Source: Flavobacterium cheniae
Lineage (GTDB): Bacteria > Bacteroidota > Bacteroidia > Flavobacteriales > Flavobacteriaceae
Direction of reading: 5' to 3'
Length of the DNA: 64,000 nt
Assembly (NCBI RefSeq): GCF_004363695.1
Contig: NZ_SNZC01000003.1
Location: forward strand, 278,901 to 342,900
Each line of letters starts with the position of its first letter. Positions within the stretch are counted from its first letter, which is position 1. The notes below the pieces were generated by a model, which was not told the origin of the DNA, searched no databases, and was given only the letters and a program-made list of their open reading frames with translations. The translations under genes were made by a program, and so were the position numbers. Below are positions 26,111 through 36,640 of the stretch, piece after piece.

Positions 26111-26902
26111 CTATTGAAATTGTCTTTGTCTTTTGGCTTCGAATAACAAAATAGCGGCTGCCACCGAAACATTCATTGAATCAATTTCCCCTTGCATTGG
26201 AATAATGATATTTTTAGTGCTTTCGGTTCTCCATTTTTCAGATAAACCTGTTGCCTCTGTACCAACGATTAAAGCAGTAGGAGTAGTGTAGTTTTGGGTG
26301 TGATATTCAGTAGAATCTTGTAAAGTAGCGGAATAAATATTAATGTTATTCGCTTTTAGATAGGCAATTACTTCTTCCGTAGTTCCAACAGCAATTTGTC
26401 GGGTAAACAAACAACCTACGCTTGAACGAACGATATTTGGATTATATAAATCGCTTTTTGGATTGGCAATAATAACTGCATCAATATTTGCGGCATCAGC
26501 TGTTCTTAGAATTGCACCGACATTTCCTGGTTTTTCTAAAGATTCCCCAACTAAAATTAATGGATTTTTAGAAAGTTTTAAATCGGACAAAGCTAACGAT
26601 TTGGTTTTGGCAATAGCTAAAATTCCTTCGGTAGTATCGCGATAGGCTAATTTTTGGTAGACTTCTTTTGAAATTTCTATTACGTTTAACGGTTTAATTG
26701 TTAAATCGTTTAGTTGTTTTTCCGAAATAATTTCAGGTAAAAATAAAATGGTTTCTAATTCATAACCTCCTTTTAGTGCTAATTCAATTTCGCGTTTTCC
26801 TTCAATTAAAAAAGTGCCCGTTTGTTTGCGAACTTTTGCTTTTTCTTGTAATTGAACTAACGATTTAATAAACGGATTTTGAACCGAGGTGATTTGTTTC
26901 AT
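26111..26902 (-). CDS. SpoU/TrmH-family RNA 2'-O-methyltransferase
   Basis: The frame is open to 27061 but overlaps the amidohydrolase gene there; the real start is the ATG at 26902 (MKQITSVQNPFIKSLVQLQ), giving 263 residues. A substrate-binding N-terminal domain (residues 1-95, KQTGTFLIEGKREIELA) is followed by the SPOUT domain: LILVGESLEKPGNVGAILRTADA, ALIVGTEATGLSEKW and IPMQGEIDSMNVSVAAAILLFE, the three trefoil-knot motifs binding S-adenosylmethionine. It probably methylates a ribose in rRNA or tRNA. A predicted -7 box at 26921-26928 supports the shorter start. Confidence 0.93.
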   Translation of the reverse strand: MKQITSVQNPFIKSLVQLQEKAKVRKQTGTFLIEGKREIELALKGGYELETILFLPEIISEKQLNDLTIKPLNVIEISKEVYQKLAYRDTTEGILAIAKTKSLALSDLKLSKNPLILVGESLEKPGNVGAILRTADAANIDAVIIANPKSDLYNPNIVRSSVGCLFTRQIAVGTTEEVIAYLKANNINIYSATLQDSTEYHTQNYTTPTALIVGTEATGLSEKWRTESTKNIIIPMQGEIDSMNVSVAAAILLFEAKRQRQFQ

Positions 26903-26920
26903 GAATAAGAAATTATAGAG

Positions 26921-26928
26921 CAAAAGTA
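26921..26928 (-). promoter_or_regulatory. Predicted -7 element of the RNA methyltransferase gene
   Basis: The minus strand reads TACTTTTG, an exact match, between the amidohydrolase terminator and the methyltransferase ATG at 26902. Confidence 0.5.
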
Positions 26929-26933
26929 CAAAA

Positions 26934-26962
26934 AAAAGCCTCTCATTTACTGAAAGGCTTTT
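26934..26962 (-). terminator. Terminator of the amidohydrolase operon
   Basis: An 11-pair stem with one mismatch (arms 26934-26945 and 26951-26962) and 5-nt loop, followed by a T-run on the minus strand, 4 bp after the stop codon at 26967. Confidence 0.75.
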
Positions 26963-26966
26963 GGTC

Positions 26967-28259
26967 TTATTTTTTTTGTTGTTCGAATTTTCCTTTGTAA
27001 CGTTGATACAATTCGGTGTGGTGACTTTCCAAACTGATTTGTCTTCCATCGATAAAAGCAAAAGAAATGATATTAGTTTTCATGTCCAAAGCATCGCCTT
27101 CGGAAATAAATAATGTGGCACTTTTTCCTGATTCTAACGTTCCATATTGCTTGTCAATTCCTAAAATTTTAGCTGAATTTCCGGTGATTAATTGTAATGC
27201 TTGTTCTTTTGAAAGTCCCCAAGCGGCACAAGTTCCAGCATAGAAAGGAAGATTTCTAGTTTGCATACGTTCCATGTCACCTGCATTTTGTAAGCCAACT
27301 AAAACGCCTGCATCTACTAATAATTTAGCATTTTTATATGGTAAATTAACATCTTCATCTTCTAAAAGTGGCAAACTGTGAACGCGATTTAATAAAACAG
27401 AAACATTATTTTCTTTTAATAATGCACCTACTTTAAAAGCATAATAACCACCAACAATTGTCATGTTTTTGATGTTGTTTTTCTTTTTGAATAAAACGGC
27501 ATCAATAATTTCTTTTTCACCATTTGCGTTTACAAACAAGGTTTTTTCACCCGATTGTAAACCTTTCATAGCCTCGTATGGAATGTCTTTTTTAGTATTT
27601 TTACTTCCCAAATAAGCAAACGCATTGTCAAAATACTCTTGAATAGCTTTTACTTGCGGATCGTAGTTTTTGTTCATTTCAATTCCTCCTGGTTCAGCCC
27701 ACCAACCCGCTCTTGAGTAGCTTCTTGGCCAGTTTAAGTGAATTCCGTCATCAGTTTTAATTGAAGCATCTTCCCAATTCCATGCGTCTAATTGAACGAT
27801 TGATGAAGTTCCAGGAATTCTGCCACCTCTTGGTGTAATTTGTGCTAATAAAACGCCATTTGGACGCGTAGTTTCAACTAATTTTGACTCGGCATTGTAA
27901 GCGATAATACTTCTTACGTGTGGATTGAATTGTCCAATTTCACTTTCGTCATCCGAAGCTCTTACGGCATCAATTTCAACTAAACCTAATGTTGAATTCG
28001 GCGCGATAAATCCTGGATATACATGTTTTCCAGATGCTTCAATCACAATATCGTGTTTGGCTGGTTTCATTACTGTTGCATCTCCAATGTTTGCAATTTT
28101 TCCATCGATAATCGAAATTAAACTGTTTTCAATTACTTTTCCGTTTCCTAAATGCGCTTTGGCACCTAAGATTAAAATCGATTTACTTTGTTTTGGTGCT
28201 GGCGTTTGTTGGGCAAACCCAAACAAAGAAATAAATAAAAGAACTATATATTTTTTCAT
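26967..28259 (-). CDS. Exported amidohydrolase-family protein, probably inactive
   Basis: A 430-residue protein with signal peptide MKKYIVLLFISLFGFAQQT. The fold is amidohydrolase-like: SILILGAKAHLGNGKVIENSLISIIDGKIANIG at the N-terminal beta-sandwich and QALQLITGNSAKILGIDKQYGTLESGKSATLFI near the end, typical of this superfamily. Where active members carry HxH after the conserved P-G-F, this protein reads VYPGFIAPNSTLG, and I find no equivalents of the later metal-binding His residues. It probably does not bind the metal centre. The upstream gene, 2 bp away, encodes a related but longer protein, and the two look like a transcription and probably complex pair. Confidence 0.85.
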   Translation of the reverse strand: MKKYIVLLFISLFGFAQQTPAPKQSKSILILGAKAHLGNGKVIENSLISIIDGKIANIGDATVMKPAKHDIVIEASGKHVYPGFIAPNSTLGLVEIDAVRASDDESEIGQFNPHVRSIIAYNAESKLVETTRPNGVLLAQITPRGGRIPGTSSIVQLDAWNWEDASIKTDDGIHLNWPRSYSRAGWWAEPGGIEMNKNYDPQVKAIQEYFDNAFAYLGSKNTKKDIPYEAMKGLQSGEKTLFVNANGEKEIIDAVLFKKKNNIKNMTIVGGYYAFKVGALLKENNVSVLLNRVHSLPLLEDEDVNLPYKNAKLLVDAGVLVGLQNAGDMERMQTRNLPFYAGTCAAWGLSKEQALQLITGNSAKILGIDKQYGTLESGKSATLFISEGDALDMKTNIISFAFIDGRQISLESHHTELYQRYKGKFEQQKK

Positions 28260-28261
28260 GA

Positions 28262-31200
28262 CTAGTTGTATTTATAGTGAGACTCTTTGCAATTTTCTCC
28301 TAAGGTATCACAGTGGTAATGACCGTTTTCTTTTTTCTTAGGTAATTGCGTTTTCATTCCTTTGTTTTTAGCGTCTAACATGAAGTTGATTAATTCAGCT
28401 CTTTCTTTTTGAATTTCGCTCATCACTTCTTTCTCTTTTTCTAAATCATAGAAAATAATTCCGTCTACTAACGTTTTTTCAGCTCTTGTGTAGATTGATA
28501 ATGGACTATCAGACCAAAGCACAACATCAGCATCTTTTCCTACTTTGATACTTCCTACTTTATTATCTACTTGAAGAATTTTCGCTGGATTTAAGGTTAC
28601 GAAATTCCAAGCTTCTTCTTCTGTTACATTTCCATATTTAACCGTTTTTGCTGCTTCTTGGTTCAAACGTCTCGACATTTCAGCATCATCTGAATTGATA
28701 GAAACTTTTACGCCTTCGTTCATCATAATAGCTGCGTTGTATGGAATTGCATCATTAACTTCATATTTATAAGCCCACCAATCCGCAAATGTTGAACCAG
28801 CAACTCCGTGAGCCGACATTTTATCAGCTAATTTGTAGCCTTCTAAAATGTGAGTAAACGTTTGAATTTTGAATCCGTAACGCTCTGCTAATTTCATCAA
28901 CATGTTTATTTCCGATTGTACATAAGAGTGACAAGTGATGAAACGTTTTTTTGCTAAAATTTCGCCTAAAACTTCCATTTCTACATCAAATCTTGGCATT
29001 TTTTTATTTTTACCTGATTTGTAAGTATCCCACTCATTTTTGTATTCAATTGCTCTTGTGAAATAATCTTCATAAACTTGTTCCACACCCATACGCGATT
29101 GAGGGAAACGGTTTCTTTCGAAATCACCCCAATTGGATTGTTTTACGTTTTCACCCAAAGCAAATTTGATGTATTTTGGAGCATCTTTTACTAACATTTC
29201 ATCTGGAGAATAACCCCATTTTAATTTGATGAAAGCTGCACGACCACCAATAGGATTTGCCGAACCATGTAATAAGTTAGCTGAAGTAACTCCACCAGCT
29301 AAATTTCTGTAAATATTGATGTCTTCTGAATTTACAACATCTTCAATTGTAACTTCTGCTGATGAATTTTGACCACCTTCGTTAACTCCATTTGAAATAG
29401 CAATGTGCGAATGTTCATCAATGATTCCAGCTGTTAAGTGTTTACCTGTTCCGTCAACTACTTTTGCTCCAGAAGAAGGTAAGTTTTTACCAATTTTTGC
29501 AATTTTTCCGTTTTGAATTAAAACATCAGTTTCTTTAAGATTCCCTTCTTTTTCACCCGTCCAAACGGTTACATTTTTGAATAGAATCGTTTCTTGTTTT
29601 GGTTTTTCGTCGTTTCCAAAAGAAATATTTGGATACGTTACAGCATACATAGACGGCACTTTTGGTTCGTCTTTTTTATCGTCTTTCTTTTTATCTTCTT
29701 TAACTTCAGTTGTTCTTTTAGTTGCCGTCCAAGAAGTTTCGTTTCCATTTTCTAAAACGGCTTTACCTTGCATCATGTCTTTTACGAAAGTTCCTGAAAG
29801 TCTAACGAAATTCGCTTTTGTAGTATCTTGATTTTTGATTACCAAATTCACCCACGGATCATTGAACTGAATTTTTGTTCCAAAGTTGATACTATCTTTA
29901 ACTGCTTTTGCTTCGAATTTTGAAGTTTCACCTTCGATTTTTAATTCGAATTTATGGTTGTCAAAAACTAAATCGTAAGTACCTCTGATATCAGTTGGAT
30001 TGATTTTATCGATGATGTTTCGATTTCCTTGTACCCAGTTTTCTAAGATATTGCTTTTGTCTTCAAAGATATCTCCAGAAACGATAATAAAGTTCGCTAA
30101 TTTTCCTTTAGAAATAGAACCTACTTTGTCAAATTGATTTACCAATTTTGCAGGAGTTTCTGTTAAAGCTAATAAGGCTTTGTCTTTTGGTAAACCATAT
30201 AAAACGGCCTTTCTTAAATTTGATAAGAACGATTTTGTTTCTTTTAAATCAGCTGTTGAAAGTACAAATGAAACATTGTTCTCAGCTAAAATTTTCAAGT
30301 TGAAAGGTGCTTGATTCCAAAATTTCATATCGCTCAAGCTTACTTGTTGCGCTAAGTATGGATCTGTTACATCATAAGCATCTGGAAAATTCAAAGGTAT
30401 AATAAAAGTAGCTCCCGATTTTTTGATTTCGTCAATGCGTTCAAATTCGTTTCCGCTTCCTTTAATTAGATATTTTACTCCGAATTCATCGCCTAATTTA
30501 TCTGCTCTTAATGCATTTAATTTATCGCCAGCATTGAAAATTTGAAGTAAAGATTTGTTCGCATTGAAAGCTTCTAAAGATAAATCTTTGTTCGTTGCAT
30601 TTCCTTGTGCATACCATTTTGCATCGTGAAATACTTGGCGAATTAAAGCCATACTACCCATCATAGAAGAAGGATAACTTTGCTTAGTAAATTTACTTCT
30701 ACTAAATGTGAAATGTTGTGATACTTTATCTTTCAACATTCTATCAGCATTGGTGCCAAAATCGTTTAATGTCCAAAGTAAACCGGTTCCTGCAATTACA
30801 CCATCGTTGTGGTGACTTAAAACGGTACCAAAACCAACTTCTCTTAAACCTCCTGCTGCTTTTTGATCGTAGCTTAAGTTTTCATAAGCATTGTATTCAG
30901 GTTTGATGTGGTCGTTCCAATAATAACCTTCACGATTGGTATCGTATTGTGGAGTGAAGTTACCACTTGGTCTTGGTGTTGGTTTGTTGATTCCAAATTC
31001 GCTATATAATTCTACGAATGATGGATAAATTGTTTTTCCAGTTGCATCTACAATTGTAGCTCCTTTTGGAATAGAAATGTTTGTTCCAACTTCAACAATT
31101 TTGTTTTCTTTGATTAACAGCGTTGCTTTTTCAATTTTTTGCGTTGCTGATACATAAATAGTGGCGTTTGTAATAGCAACATAGTTTTTGAAGCTTTGTT

Positions 31201-31285
31201 TTACGCCATCATTTTTTGGAAAATATTCTTGAGCATTTCCGGAAAATGAAATCAAGAATACTAACAATAACGATAAGTATCTCAT
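28262..31285 (-). CDS. Exported double amidohydrolase: degenerate N-half plus active C-half
   Basis: A 1007-residue protein with signal peptide MRYLSLLLVFLISFSGNAQ. Residues ~40-435 are a degenerate amidohydrolase (ATLLIKENKIVEVG, KTIYPSFVELYSEFG with no HxH, then GSISKGKLANFIIV). Residues ~575-970 are a complete one: GIIDEHSHIAISNG (HxH), RFITCHSYVQSEI, TFTHILEGYKLAD and KVSINSDDAEMSRR supply the metal ligands and Asp, in the order of imidazolonepropionase-like members. Between them is a beta-rich linker with a DKKKDDKKDE stretch. A periplasmic peptidase or amidase role is plausible. It shares a transcript with the shorter gene downstream. Confidence 0.88.
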   Translation of the reverse strand: MRYLSLLLVFLISFSGNAQEYFPKNDGVKQSFKNYVAITNATIYVSATQKIEKATLLIKENKIVEVGTNISIPKGATIVDATGKTIYPSFVELYSEFGINKPTPRPSGNFTPQYDTNREGYYWNDHIKPEYNAYENLSYDQKAAGGLREVGFGTVLSHHNDGVIAGTGLLWTLNDFGTNADRMLKDKVSQHFTFSRSKFTKQSYPSSMMGSMALIRQVFHDAKWYAQGNATNKDLSLEAFNANKSLLQIFNAGDKLNALRADKLGDEFGVKYLIKGSGNEFERIDEIKKSGATFIIPLNFPDAYDVTDPYLAQQVSLSDMKFWNQAPFNLKILAENNVSFVLSTADLKETKSFLSNLRKAVLYGLPKDKALLALTETPAKLVNQFDKVGSISKGKLANFIIVSGDIFEDKSNILENWVQGNRNIIDKINPTDIRGTYDLVFDNHKFELKIEGETSKFEAKAVKDSINFGTKIQFNDPWVNLVIKNQDTTKANFVRLSGTFVKDMMQGKAVLENGNETSWTATKRTTEVKEDKKKDDKKDEPKVPSMYAVTYPNISFGNDEKPKQETILFKNVTVWTGEKEGNLKETDVLIQNGKIAKIGKNLPSSGAKVVDGTGKHLTAGIIDEHSHIAISNGVNEGGQNSSAEVTIEDVVNSEDINIYRNLAGGVTSANLLHGSANPIGGRAAFIKLKWGYSPDEMLVKDAPKYIKFALGENVKQSNWGDFERNRFPQSRMGVEQVYEDYFTRAIEYKNEWDTYKSGKNKKMPRFDVEMEVLGEILAKKRFITCHSYVQSEINMLMKLAERYGFKIQTFTHILEGYKLADKMSAHGVAGSTFADWWAYKYEVNDAIPYNAAIMMNEGVKVSINSDDAEMSRRLNQEAAKTVKYGNVTEEEAWNFVTLNPAKILQVDNKVGSIKVGKDADVVLWSDSPLSIYTRAEKTLVDGIIFYDLEKEKEVMSEIQKERAELINFMLDAKNKGMKTQLPKKKENGHYHCDTLGENCKESHYKYN

Positions 31286-31306
31286 GGTTTTTGGTTTAGT
31301 AATGGC

Positions 31307-31314
31307 TAAAGATA
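31307..31314 (-). promoter_or_regulatory. Possible -7 element of the amidohydrolase operon
   Basis: The minus strand reads TATCTTTA, one base off TAnnTTTG, 21 bp before the ATG at 31285. No -33 box is recognised. Confidence 0.3.
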
Positions 31315-31382
31315 AAAATTATCTTCGATTTTAATTATGTAAGAAACGGATTTAAGAAATTTTAACTTTTGTTAATAGTAAA

Positions 31383-33170
31383 TTATCGGTTTATATAAAG
31401 ATAACCTGTTAATGGTTCGGAATAATTAGGATCATTTAAATAAAGGATATAATAATAAGTTCCAGCAGGCGCTAAAGTACTTCCAACACCATCTTCTACA
31501 TAACCATTCCAATCGGGTTTGTTATTGTTTCCTGTCCATAAATGTTTACCCCAGCGGTTGTAAATTAATAATTCAAAATTCATGAAAATATCACGAAGTC
31601 CATCGATAAAAAATGTGTCGTTTGAATTATCTCCATTTGGAGAAACTGCATTATAAACTGTAGGAGGACAATTTTCAGTTAATAAAAAGAATGAAGTTAC
31701 AGAAAAGCAACCATTATCAATACGTACAAAAATTTCTTTTGGAGTGGAAAGGGCTTCGTAGTTTGAGGTGTTTGTTATTGGATTTATATTTTGAACGGCA
31801 TCATTATAACTTTCATGAAATGAAACAATATGACTTGGATCTGTTTTAACTAATTCAGAGTAACTTGAAAAATCAAAGATGCCTCGAGTTAAACCAAGAT
31901 TACAATTAGTTATCGAATTTAAATTGTTGAAAGTTGGAGAAACTGTAAGTTCAATATCAATTTGGAAGGTGTTGTTGTTTTCTACTAGTTCTGTAACAAT
32001 TCCAGAGCCATTTCCTGTATCGTCAACTACAGCTAGCAATGTAAAATTTAGAGGAACAGAGCTTGGAATGGTTAAAGTTATGTTTCCATTTTCGCTACCT
32101 CCAATTGGAATTATGTTTTGAGTGTATGCAGTTGCTATTGCTTGTGTTCCAGCATAAAAGGTTATTGGAGTATTGGCTTGTAAAACTTCAGTACTATTTA
32201 AATTTGAAACTGTAAAATCAATTGTCACTTCTCTTGAATTACAAGTGGAAATGGGATTTTCTAGTACAATGGTTGCATCAGGTAATTGACTGTTTAGTTT
32301 GGTAACTACAGTGTTAATCATGATGAAATCTTGAAAAGAAGTTAATGCTATTGAAGCACTCGTGTCTCCGATAGAAATATAACTATCAATTTCGTAAATA
32401 TCCAAATCCATATTGTATAATTGGTTGGAACCTGTAACCGAATTAGTACTATTAAAAACGTTATTTGGAGGATTAAAAGGATTACTAATAACTGTACTAT
32501 TAACAGTGAAATTCTCTGTAGCTAGTTGTGAGTCTCCTTCCCAAGCGATAAATCCCGCTTTAGCATTAGCATTGTTTAGAACATATAAATTAGTTAAATT
32601 TATTTGTAAGGCATCTGGAACACCTTGTAAACCATCATAAATGTTTAATTGATTTAATGTTAAACTTGGATTTTCATATACTATTAAAATTGCCCAACCT
32701 GCAAAATTTGTCTTTCTACTATAATGAAGAGCTTCAAAAGGAGAAATATCTAAATTAGAAAGGGTATAAGTTCCATTTCCAGTTGTTTGAACCAAAGTTG
32801 TAATATCTTTAAAAGCACTAAAGTAAGTAAACGTATTAGGGTTGAAAAATCTTGAATGTGAAAAAGTTCTATCAGGAGTAATTGTTGTTCCGTTCAAATC
32901 AACTTCAAAATCACCATCTCCACTGCCTGCCCAATATAAATAAGCTCTAATAATTGTGTCACTCGGACCTAGATTTAGTGTTGCAGATGACGATGTATTG
33001 GTTACATAGAAATTGGTGGGATTATTTTCAGCTATATTCATTGTATTTCCTACAAATGTGAAATCGTATCTTCCATTTACTTGGGTAAACAACGAAATAT
33101 CTTGACCTTTTGTAAAAGTAGGTAATAGAATTCCTAATAGAAAAATGAGGCAAAGTAATTTTTTCAACAT
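31383..33170 (-). CDS. T9SS type B cargo protein (gliding motility-associated C-terminal domain)
   Basis: A 595-residue secreted protein with signal peptide MLKKLLCLIFLLGILLPTFTKGQ. Residues ~70-300 are a beta-rich domain resembling DUF3344 (AYLYWAGSGDGDFEVDLNG; NFAGWAILIVYENPSLTLNQL). Residues ~305-405 resemble a CARDB adhesion domain. The C-terminus is the type B sorting domain: NAVSPNGDNSNDTFFIDGL, LLIYNRWGKHLWTG, and PAGTYYYILYL to GYLYINR. The T9SS exports such proteins to the cell surface or medium. It has no adjacent PorP/SprF gene. Function of the domains is unknown. Confidence 0.88.
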   Translation of the reverse strand: MLKKLLCLIFLLGILLPTFTKGQDISLFTQVNGRYDFTFVGNTMNIAENNPTNFYVTNTSSSATLNLGPSDTIIRAYLYWAGSGDGDFEVDLNGTTITPDRTFSHSRFFNPNTFTYFSAFKDITTLVQTTGNGTYTLSNLDISPFEALHYSRKTNFAGWAILIVYENPSLTLNQLNIYDGLQGVPDALQINLTNLYVLNNANAKAGFIAWEGDSQLATENFTVNSTVISNPFNPPNNVFNSTNSVTGSNQLYNMDLDIYEIDSYISIGDTSASIALTSFQDFIMINTVVTKLNSQLPDATIVLENPISTCNSREVTIDFTVSNLNSTEVLQANTPITFYAGTQAIATAYTQNIIPIGGSENGNITLTIPSSVPLNFTLLAVVDDTGNGSGIVTELVENNNTFQIDIELTVSPTFNNLNSITNCNLGLTRGIFDFSSYSELVKTDPSHIVSFHESYNDAVQNINPITNTSNYEALSTPKEIFVRIDNGCFSVTSFFLLTENCPPTVYNAVSPNGDNSNDTFFIDGLRDIFMNFELLIYNRWGKHLWTGNNNKPDWNGYVEDGVGSTLAPAGTYYYILYLNDPNYSEPLTGYLYINR

Positions 33171-33279
33171 ACTGATTTAGTGAAAATTTGGTTCCAATTT
33201 ACTATATTTTTTTTAAAAAACAGAATAAAGAAATCAGATGCCGTAAAAATTTAGTAATTTTCCGCTTTAAAATAATAGT

Positions 33280-34260
33280 TTGGGAAAGTATCACGTAGAA
33301 AAATATAGTTCAATACGTTATGATTTGTGGAACGAATTTGTAGCCAATGCCAAAAATGCTACTTTTTTATTTCATCGTGATTTTATGGAATATCATCAAG
33401 ACCGATTTGAAGATTATTCATTGCTTGCTTTTGATGATAGTCATGAATTAATTGCTGTTTTACCTGCAAATAGAGTAGGAGAAATCCTTTTTTCACATCA
33501 AGGACTAACTTATGGTGGAATTGTAATTCATGAAAAAACAAAACTTTCCGATTTTATCTCGATTGCAAAATCTGTTTTTGAATATTTGAACACACAACAA
33601 TTTCAGAAAATAATTTTCAAAGAAATCCCAACTATTTACAATCAAATTCCTTCAGATGAATTGCAATATTTGATGTTTTTAATGCAAGGAAATTTGGTTA
33701 GAAGAGATGTTTTGTCGGTTGTAGATTTGAAAACTAAATTTTCTTTTTCACGTGATAGAAAAAATGGGATTAAACGAGGAATCAAAAATGATTTAGTTGT
33801 AAAAGAAGAACCTAATTTTGAATTATTTTGGAATGAAATTTTAATTCCAAATTTAGAAGTTAAACATCAAGCAAAACCAGTTCATTCATTAGAAGAAATT
33901 CAGTTGTTGTTTAGTAAATTTCCAAAAAATATCCGACAATTTAATGTATATCAAAACGATAAAATTGTGGCTGGAACAACCATTTTTGAAACGGATTTAG
34001 TAGCGCATTCTCAATATATTTCTGGTAATTCAGATAAAAACGAATTAGGAAGTTTAGATTTTTTACACGATTATTTAATTTCTAGCGTTTTTAAAGACAA
34101 AAAATATTTCGATTTCGGAATTTCCAATGAAAATCAGGGTAAAAATATAAATGAAGGTTTGTTGTATTGGAAAGAAAGTTTTGGCGCAAGAGCTATTACA
34201 CAAGATTTTTACGAAGTTGAAATAAAAAACCACACACTTTTAGATAACGTTTTACTATGA
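33280..34260 (+). CDS. FemAB/GNAT-like acyl- or aminoacyltransferase family protein
   Basis: A 326-residue protein starting at TTG 33280 (no in-frame ATG until codon 36, after the conserved [24 protein letters not shown]). This N-terminus and the C-terminal GNAT-like half ([48 protein letters not shown]) are typical of FemAB-like proteins in polysaccharide loci. Such proteins transfer acetyl, other acyl or aminoacyl groups. Its stop overlaps the FdtB-like start by 4 bp (ATGA), so the two are translationally coupled. That link suggests it modifies the amino sugar, taking the place of FdtC, but this is inference. Confidence 0.75.
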   Translation: MGKYHVEKYSSIRYDLWNEFVANAKNATFLFHRDFMEYHQDRFEDYSLLAFDDSHELIAVLPANRVGEILFSHQGLTYGGIVIHEKTKLSDFISIAKSVFEYLNTQQFQKIIFKEIPTIYNQIPSDELQYLMFLMQGNLVRRDVLSVVDLKTKFSFSRDRKNGIKRGIKNDLVVKEEPNFELFWNEILIPNLEVKHQAKPVHSLEEIQLLFSKFPKNIRQFNVYQNDKIVAGTTIFETDLVAHSQYISGNSDKNELGSLDFLHDYLISSVFKDKKYFDFGISNENQGKNINEGLLYWKESFGARAITQDFYEVEIKNHTLLDNVLL

Positions 34261-35357
34261 TACATTTCCTAAATTTAAGAAAACTAAATCAACCTTTTGA
34301 AGTTGCTTTTCAGAAAAAGATGAAGCAATTTCTAGATGGTGGTTGGTATATTTTAGGTAATGAAGTCAAGCAATTTGAAACCGATTTTGCCACCTATTGT
34401 GGTACGAAACATTGTATTGGTGTTGGAAATGGTTTAGATGCTTTAGTTTTGATTTTTAAGGCTTATATTCATTTAGGAAAACTTGAAAAAGGAGATGAAG
34501 TTATTGTTCCAGCAAATACTTATGTTGCTAGTATTCTAGCGGTTTTACAAGCTGATTTAGTTCCTGTTTTAGTCGAACCTAGATTAAAAACTTTCAACAT
34601 CAATCCAGATGAAATTGAAGCTAAAATAACTTCAAAAACAAAAGCCATTTTACCTGTTCATCTTTACGGTCAATTGTGTGAAATGAAAGTTATTAATGAA
34701 ATAGCTCAAAAGCATAATTTATTGGTTATTGAAGATGCAGCTCAAGCGCACGGAAGTCAGTTTTCAGAAAAAGAAAAAGCAGGAAATTTATCAAACGCTG
34801 CGGCTTTTAGTTTTTATCCTGGAAAAAATTTAGGTGCTTTAGGCGATGCAGGTGCCATTACAACTAACGATGATGAATTAGCTGAAGTGCTTTTTTCTAT
34901 GCGAAATTACGGTTCGAAAGTAAAGTATGAAAACGAAATTATCGGCGTAAATTCTCGTTTAGACGAATTGCAAGCGGCTTTTTTGAATATTAAATTGAAG
35001 CAATTAGATTCGGAAAATGAATTCCGTAGAAGCATGGCAAAACGCTATCTTTCGGAAATTAAAAACGAAAAGATTATAATGCCAAGTTGGGATTTATCTC
35101 AAAATCACGTGTTTCATTTATTTGTTATTCGAACTTCAAACCGATTAGAGTTACAGAATTTTTTAAAAGAGAACGGAATTGAGACCATGATTCATTATCC
35201 AATTCCACCTCACAAACAAAAAGCTTTATCAAATTGGAACAATTTATCGTTTCCTATCACTGAGAAAATCCATGATGAGGTTTTGAGTATTCCTTTGAAT
35301 TCGGGTTTAAAAGCTTCCGAAATCCAACATATTATTACAATTTTAAATCAATATTGA
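34257..35357 (+). CDS. DegT/DnrJ/EryC1 sugar aminotransferase, FdtB-like
   Basis: A 366-residue PLP enzyme of the DegT family. Motifs: [10 protein letters not shown] at the start, [53 protein letters not shown] with the PLP-binding Asp, and [20 protein letters not shown] with the Schiff-base Lys near residue 190. These resemble FdtB/QdtB, which aminate C3 of dTDP-3-keto-6-deoxyhexoses. An FdtA-like ketoisomerase 3.3 kb downstream supplies the matching substrate. The gene overlaps the FemAB-like gene upstream and the flippase gene downstream (4 bp, TTGA), so the three form one translational unit. Confidence 0.85.
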   Translation: MIHFLNLRKLNQPFEVAFQKKMKQFLDGGWYILGNEVKQFETDFATYCGTKHCIGVGNGLDALVLIFKAYIHLGKLEKGDEVIVPANTYVASILAVLQADLVPVLVEPRLKTFNINPDEIEAKITSKTKAILPVHLYGQLCEMKVINEIAQKHNLLVIEDAAQAHGSQFSEKEKAGNLSNAAAFSFYPGKNLGALGDAGAITTNDDELAEVLFSMRNYGSKVKYENEIIGVNSRLDELQAAFLNIKLKQLDSENEFRRSMAKRYLSEIKNEKIIMPSWDLSQNHVFHLFVIRTSNRLELQNFLKENGIETMIHYPIPPHKQKALSNWNNLSFPITEKIHDEVLSIPLNSGLKASEIQHIITILNQY

Positions 35358-36640
35358 TTTTGGATATTTTTAAAAAAATAAGTCAAAACCAATTGTTTAA
35401 AGTTACTTCGCTAAGTAGTTTTAGCATCCTGATACGATTAATTACTGGTTTTTTGTCATCTAAAGTAATTGCCTATTTTGTTGGTCCTTCAGGAATGGCT
35501 TTGATGGGAAATTTGAGAAGTTTTACATCATTATTAGAATCTGTTGGAACACTTGGAATTCAGAATGGCGTTTTACAAAATGTTGCTAAAAATCATCGAG
35601 ATAGAGTAAAACTAAATCATTTTGTACGCCTTATTTTTTGGACACTTTTGTTTTTCTCGCTTTTAATTTCTACCGTTTTAATTTTTGGAAATTCGTATTT
35701 TGGAAAAATGATTTTCAATCGCCAATCGGAGTATAATTTTATTTTAAATTTTGTTGCTTTTTTTCTTCCATTTCAAGTTTTTCATCTCTTTTTTATTACG
35801 GTTTTAAATGGTTTTAGTTATTACAAAAAAGTGACTTTTATTTCAATTTATGGTTATATAGCTAGTTTGCTTACTTCATTTATTTTTATTTGGTTTTATG
35901 GAGTATTTGGTGCTTTGGTTTCCATTTCCATAACTTCTTTTTTATTGTTTTTATTTTCAAGTTTTTATTTTTTTAAAGAGTTTTCTTTTGGAATTATTTT
36001 CAAAAGAATTCAAATCGATTTCAGTGTTTTAAAAGGATTGATTCCATTTGGAATTATGTCACTTTTTACGGCTGTTTTAACTCCTATTTTATACATTTTT
36101 ATTCGAAATCTTATAGCTAAAGAAGTTTCTATTGAAGCTTCAGGTTGGTTTGAGGCGATGCAGAGAATTTCGGGATTTTATTTTATGTTTATTTCAACTT
36201 TAGTAAGTTTTTATTTCTTACCAGAATTAATCAAAACCTCTTCTGAACATGAAAAAATAGCTATTACAACTAAGTTTTTTAAACAAGTTATTCCTGTTTT
36301 TTTAATAACTTTAATAGGTGTTTATTTCTGCAAAGATTTTATAATTAAATTATTGCTAACATCTGATTTTTATCAAGTGAGAGAATTATTTGCTTGGCAA
36401 CTTGTAGGAGATTTTTTCAAAGCAATGTCACTAATTTTAGGAATTCGATTTTATGTAATTAAAGACTTAAAAGGCTATCTTCTTACTGAAAGTATATCTT
36501 TTTTAGTCTTTTTTGTTGCTTCTTGGTTTTGGATTCCAATCTATGGTGCGATTGGAGCTGTAATCAGTTATGCAGCTACTTATGTAGTTTACTTTTTAGC
36601 TTTGGTAGTCTATTTTAGAAAAGTTATTTTTAAGGCTTAA
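35354..36640 (+). CDS. Wzx-type O-antigen/polysaccharide flippase
   Basis: A 428-residue membrane protein with about twelve hydrophobic segments of the MOP superfamily. The N-terminus [38 protein letters not shown] is the usual opening of Wzx/RfbX-like flippases, which move undecaprenyl-linked oligosaccharide units to the periplasm. No early ATG exists; translation starts at TTG 35354 (overlapping the previous stop) or TTG 35360. The convergent GT2 gene overlaps its last 4 bp. Substrate specificity cannot be read. Confidence 0.88.
   Translation: MILDIFKKISQNQLFKVTSLSSFSILIRLITGFLSSKVIAYFVGPSGMALMGNLRSFTSLLESVGTLGIQNGVLQNVAKNHRDRVKLNHFVRLIFWTLLFFSLLISTVLIFGNSYFGKMIFNRQSEYNFILNFVAFFLPFQVFHLFFITVLNGFSYYKKVTFISIYGYIASLLTSFIFIWFYGVFGALVSISITSFLLFLFSSFYFFKEFSFGIIFKRIQIDFSVLKGLIPFGIMSLFTAVLTPILYIFIRNLIAKEVSIEASGWFEAMQRISGFYFMFISTLVSFYFLPELIKTSSEHEKIAITTKFFKQVIPVFLITLIGVYFCKDFIIKLLLTSDFYQVRELFAWQLVGDFFKAMSLILGIRFYVIKDLKGYLLTESISFLVFFVASWFWIPIYGAIGAVISYAATYVVYFLALVVYFRKVIFKA

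Noticed and set aside
26903..27061. N-terminal extension of the RNA methyltransferase frame
   Set aside because: It overlaps the end of the amidohydrolase gene and its terminator, and family members start at the ATG at 26902.
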